Assembly: GCF_024112395.2 (NCBI RefSeq)
Contig: NZ_CP078013.2
Span: forward strand, 4,154,001 to 4,218,000
Direction of reading: 5' to 3'
Origin: Pseudomonas pergaminensis
GTDB taxonomy: Bacteria > Pseudomonadota > Gammaproteobacteria > Pseudomonadales > Pseudomonadaceae
DNA: 64,000 nucleotides
Shown: positions 61,621 through 64,000 of the stretch, piece by piece
Position numbering within the stretch: the first letter of the stretch is position 1
Layout: each line of letters starts with the position of its first letter
Translations under genes and position numbers: made by a program
Notes under the pieces: model-generated
Databases searched by the model: none
What the model was told of the DNA's origin: nothing
Seen by the model: the letters and a program-made list of their open reading frames with translations, nothing else

Positions 61621-64000
61621 TTACTGCCAGCCAAATTTACGGATGTAGTAGCCCTTCACCGCCTGGGTCAGGGCCATATACGCCAGCAGAATCACTGGCA
61701 GGAACACAAAGTACAGCGATGGCAGCGCCTGCAATTTAAAGTAGTGCGCCAGTGGGCCCATCGGCAGGAATATGCCCACGGCCATGATCACGCCCGTCAT
61801 CACCATCAATGGCATCGCCGCACGGCTCTGCAGGAACGGGATCTTCGGGGTGCGGATCATGTGCACGATCAACGTCTGGGTCAGCAGCCCCACCACGAAC
61901 CAGCCGGACTGGAACAGGGTCTGGTGGTCGGGGGTGTTGGCATCGAAGACATACCACATGAGTGCGAACGTGGTGATGTCAAAGATCGAACTGATCGGCC
62001 CGAAAAACAGCATGAAACGGCCGACATCGCCCGGCTGCCAACGTTGGGGTTTGCTGAGCATCTGCGCATCGACGTTATCGAACGGAATCGCAATCTGCGA
62101 AATGTCGTACAGCAGGTTCTGCACCAGCAAGTGCATCGGCAGCATCGGCAGGAACGGGATAAACGCACTGGCCACCAGCACCGAGAACACGTTGCCGAAG
62201 TTGGAACTGGCGGTCATCTTGATGTACTTGAGCATGTTGGCGAAGGTGCGCCGGCCTTCCAGCACGCCCTCCTCCAGGATCATCAGGCTCTTCTCCAGCA
62301 GGATGATGTCGGCAGCTTCCTTGGCGATGTCCACCGCACTGTCCACCGAAATGCCGATGTCGGCGGTACGCAGCGCCGGCGCGTCGTTGATGCCATCGCC
62401 CATGAACCCCACCACATGCCCGTTGGCCTTGAGCAGGCGCACGATGCGCTCCTTGTGGGACGGTGTCAGCTTGGCGAACACATTAGTGGTTTCCACGGCC
62501 TTGGCCAGCTCGGCGTCGGTCATGTCCTCGATGTCGTTGCCCATCAGCAGGCCCTGTTGCTCCAGCCCCACTTCGCGGCAGATCTTGGCGGTGACCAGTT
62601 CGTTGTCGCCGGTCAGCACTTTCACGGCGACGCCGTGGGCTTTAAGCGCCTTGAGCGCAGGCGCGGTGCTTTCCTTCGGTGGGTCAAGGAACGCCACGTA
62701 GCCGATCAGCGTGAGGTTTTTCTCATCCGCCAGGCTGTACGTATCTTGCCCCGGCGCCATCGGCTGCGCCGCCACAGCCACTACACGCAGACCTTCTTCA
62801 TTGAACGCGGCAGTCACCTGGCGAATACGTGCCAGGAGGTTTTCGGTCAGCGCTTCGTTGACGTCGCCATGGCGCACGTTGGTGCACACCGACAGGATCT
62901 CTTCCACCGCGCCCTTGCAGATCAGCAGATGCGGCTGGCCTTGCTCGGCGACCACGACCGACATGCGGCGGCGATTGAAGTCGAACGGGATCTCATCGAC
63001 TTTCTGGAACGCGGTGCCGACCTTCAGCTCACGATGCACCTCCACATGTTCCAGCACCGCCACGTCCAGCAGGTTTTTCAGGCCCGTCTGGTAGTAGCTG
63101 TTGAGATAGGCCATTTCCAGCACATCGTCGGACTCTTCGCCCCACACGTCCACATGGCGTGCGAGGAAAATCCTGTCCTGGGTCAGGGTGCCGGTCTTGT
63201 CGGTGCACAGCACGTCCATGGCGCCGAAGTTCTGGATCGCGTCCAGGCGTTTAACGATGACCTTTTTGCGCGACAGAAACACCGCCCCCTTGGCCAGGGT
63301 GGACGTGACGATCATCGGCAGCATTTCCGGGGTGAGGCCCACGGCAATCGACAATGCGAACAGCAGCGCCTCGGTCCAATCGCCCTTGGTGAACCCATTG
63401 ATGAACAGCACCAGCGGCGCCATCACAAACATGAAGCGAATCAGCAACCAGCTGACCTTGTTGACGCCGTGCTGGAACGAGGTGGTGGCGCGGTCGGTAG
63501 CGGTCACACGCTGGGCCAGCGCGCCGAAATAGGTACTGTTGCCGGTGGTCAGGATCACCGCCGTCGCCGCACCGGACACCACGTTGGTGCCCATGAACAG
63601 GATATTCTCCAGGTCCAATGGGTTGCGGGTCTTGGCGTCCTGCTGCTGGGCGAACTTCTCCACCGGCATCGATTCGCCGGTCATCGCCGCCTGGCTGACG
63701 AACAGGTCCTTGGCGCTGAGCACGCGGCAGTCGGCAGGGATCATGTCACCGGCCGACAGGATGATCAGGTCGCCCGGCACCAATTGCTTGATCGGCAGCT
63801 CGATGCGCTTGGCTTCGTCCCGGCGCAACACGGTGGCGGTGTTGCTCACCATGGCCTTGAGGGCGTCGGCAGCCTTGTTGGACTTGGCCTCCTGCCAGAA
63901 ACGCAGCAGCGTCGACAGCACCACCATGGAGAAAATCACCGTGGCGGCCTTCATGTCTTCGGTCAGCCAGGAGATCACCGCCAGCAAGGTCAGCAGCAGG
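61621..64000 (-). CDS. mgtA: Magnesium-translocating P-type ATPase (cut by window edge)
   Basis: 793 residues are visible; the N terminus lies beyond the right edge. P-type ATPase landmarks: TGES in AAMTGESMPVEK, the phosphorylation site DKTGTLTQDR, VKVLTGDNELVTAKICREVG, and the hinge GFMGDGINDAPALR. The set of C-terminal helices (LVQNLLYDISQIAIPFDNVD) is typical of the MgtA/MgtB (type IIIB) branch. It imports Mg2+ at the inner membrane under Mg2+ limitation. The neighbour mgtC supports the call. A long 5' leader controlling expression may lie outside the window. Confidence 0.93.
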   Translation of the reverse strand, partial: LLLTLLAVISWLTEDMKAATVIFSMVVLSTLLRFWQEAKSNKAADALKAMVSNTATVLRRDEAKRIELPIKQLVPGDLIILSAGDMIPADCRVLSAKDLFVSQAAMTGESMPVEKFAQQQDAKTRNPLDLENILFMGTNVVSGAATAVILTTGNSTYFGALAQRVTATDRATTSFQHGVNKVSWLLIRFMFVMAPLVLFINGFTKGDWTEALLFALSIAVGLTPEMLPMIVTSTLAKGAVFLSRKKVIVKRLDAIQNFGAMDVLCTDKTGTLTQDRIFLARHVDVWGEESDDVLEMAYLNSYYQTGLKNLLDVAVLEHVEVHRELKVGTAFQKVDEIPFDFNRRRMSVVVAEQGQPHLLICKGAVEEILSVCTNVRHGDVNEALTENLLARIRQVTAAFNEEGLRVVAVAAQPMAPGQDTYSLADEKNLTLIGYVAFLDPPKESTAPALKALKAHGVAVKVLTGDNELVTAKICREVGLEQQGLLMGNDIEDMTDAELAKAVETTNVFAKLTPSHKERIVRLLKANGHVVGFMGDGINDAPALRTADIGISVDSAVDIAKEAADIILLEKSLMILEEGVLEGRRTFANMLKYIKMTASSNFGNVFSVLVASAFIPFLPMLPMHLLVQNLLYDISQIAIPFDNVDAQMLSKPQRWQPGDVGRFMLFFGPISSIFDITTFALMWYVFDANTPDHQTLFQSGWFVVGLLTQTLIVHMIRTPKIPFLQSRAAMPLMVMTGVIMAVGIFLPMGPLAHYFKLQALPSLYFVFLPVILLAYMALTQAVKGYYIRKFGWQ

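Overview
The window comes from a Pseudomonas chromosome, most probably of the P. fluorescens complex. The evidence is the gacA-uvrC-pgsA-tRNA-Gly block with a TTG-initiated gacA, the many fluorescens-type REP sequences (GTGGGAGCGGGCTTGC and relatives), high GC, and the typical accessory load of MFS pumps, LysR/GntR/TetR regulators and ABC importers. All calls were made by reading the sequence; no database search was run.

Region A (1-8166) is a compact biosynthetic locus. A six-gene minus-strand operon with gaps of 3 to 9 bases or an ATGA overlap encodes a PaaK-like adenylate-forming ligase, a two-barrel prenyltransferase/terpene-cyclase-like toroid protein, a double 4-OT-type tautomerase, an acyl carrier protein, a very short AMP ligase and an amidase (cut by the window edge). 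Divergent from it are a class II DAHP synthase and an MFS exporter. The layout suggests shikimate-pathway supply, activation of an acid onto an ACP, unusual tailoring and export. I do not recognise the product. This is the strongest candidate for an undescribed system.

Region B (8200-10609) holds a small quinone-oxidoreductase/ABM lipoprotein pair and a divergent LysR regulator.

Region C (10713-28063) is a catabolic regulon. A palindrome close to ATGGTATACCAT recurs in front of five or six transcription units: DUF1185 protein-hydrolase-ALDH-flavin reductase-GntR-NUDIX; DUF1330 divergent from a RibB paralogue; a polyamine-type ABC importer; an NCS1 permease; a second flavin reductase; and a luciferase-like monooxygenase divergent from a broken chemoreceptor. 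The FCD-type GntR encoded inside is the likely regulator. The enzyme set resembles the logic of the Rut pyrimidine pathway without being Rut, and includes a gene for making more flavin. Inside it lies a 1.1-kb gene-free stretch with an eight-unit REP array and a hexanucleotide tract.

Region D (28205-31860) has an SDR, a 14-TM MFS pump, a LysR regulator and a 20-codon gene stub ending next to tRNA-Gly(GCC). Region E (31868-38809) is core: tRNA-Gly, pgsA, uvrC, gacA, then a CI/Cro-like regulator pair, a GNAT, a nitrilase-family enzyme, and a class I DAHP synthase preceded by an aromatic-rich leader peptide and attenuator-like terminator.

Region F (38932-55722) holds a nine-gene minus-strand operon (enoyl-CoA hydratase, acyl-CoA dehydrogenase, NDP-forming acyl-CoA synthetase, ThDP enzyme, Dpp-type ABC importer, quinone reductase) with a TetR gene and a matching palindrome upstream; then a class II aldolase divergent from an OYE-type Fe-S flavoenzyme and an XRE-cupin regulator, sharing a 33-bp palindrome; then an aldo/keto reductase. 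Region G (55719-64000) holds a pseudo-receiver, an EvgS/RocS-like hybrid kinase with its LuxR-type regulator, and the Mg2+ genes mgtC and mgtA (the latter cut by the window end).
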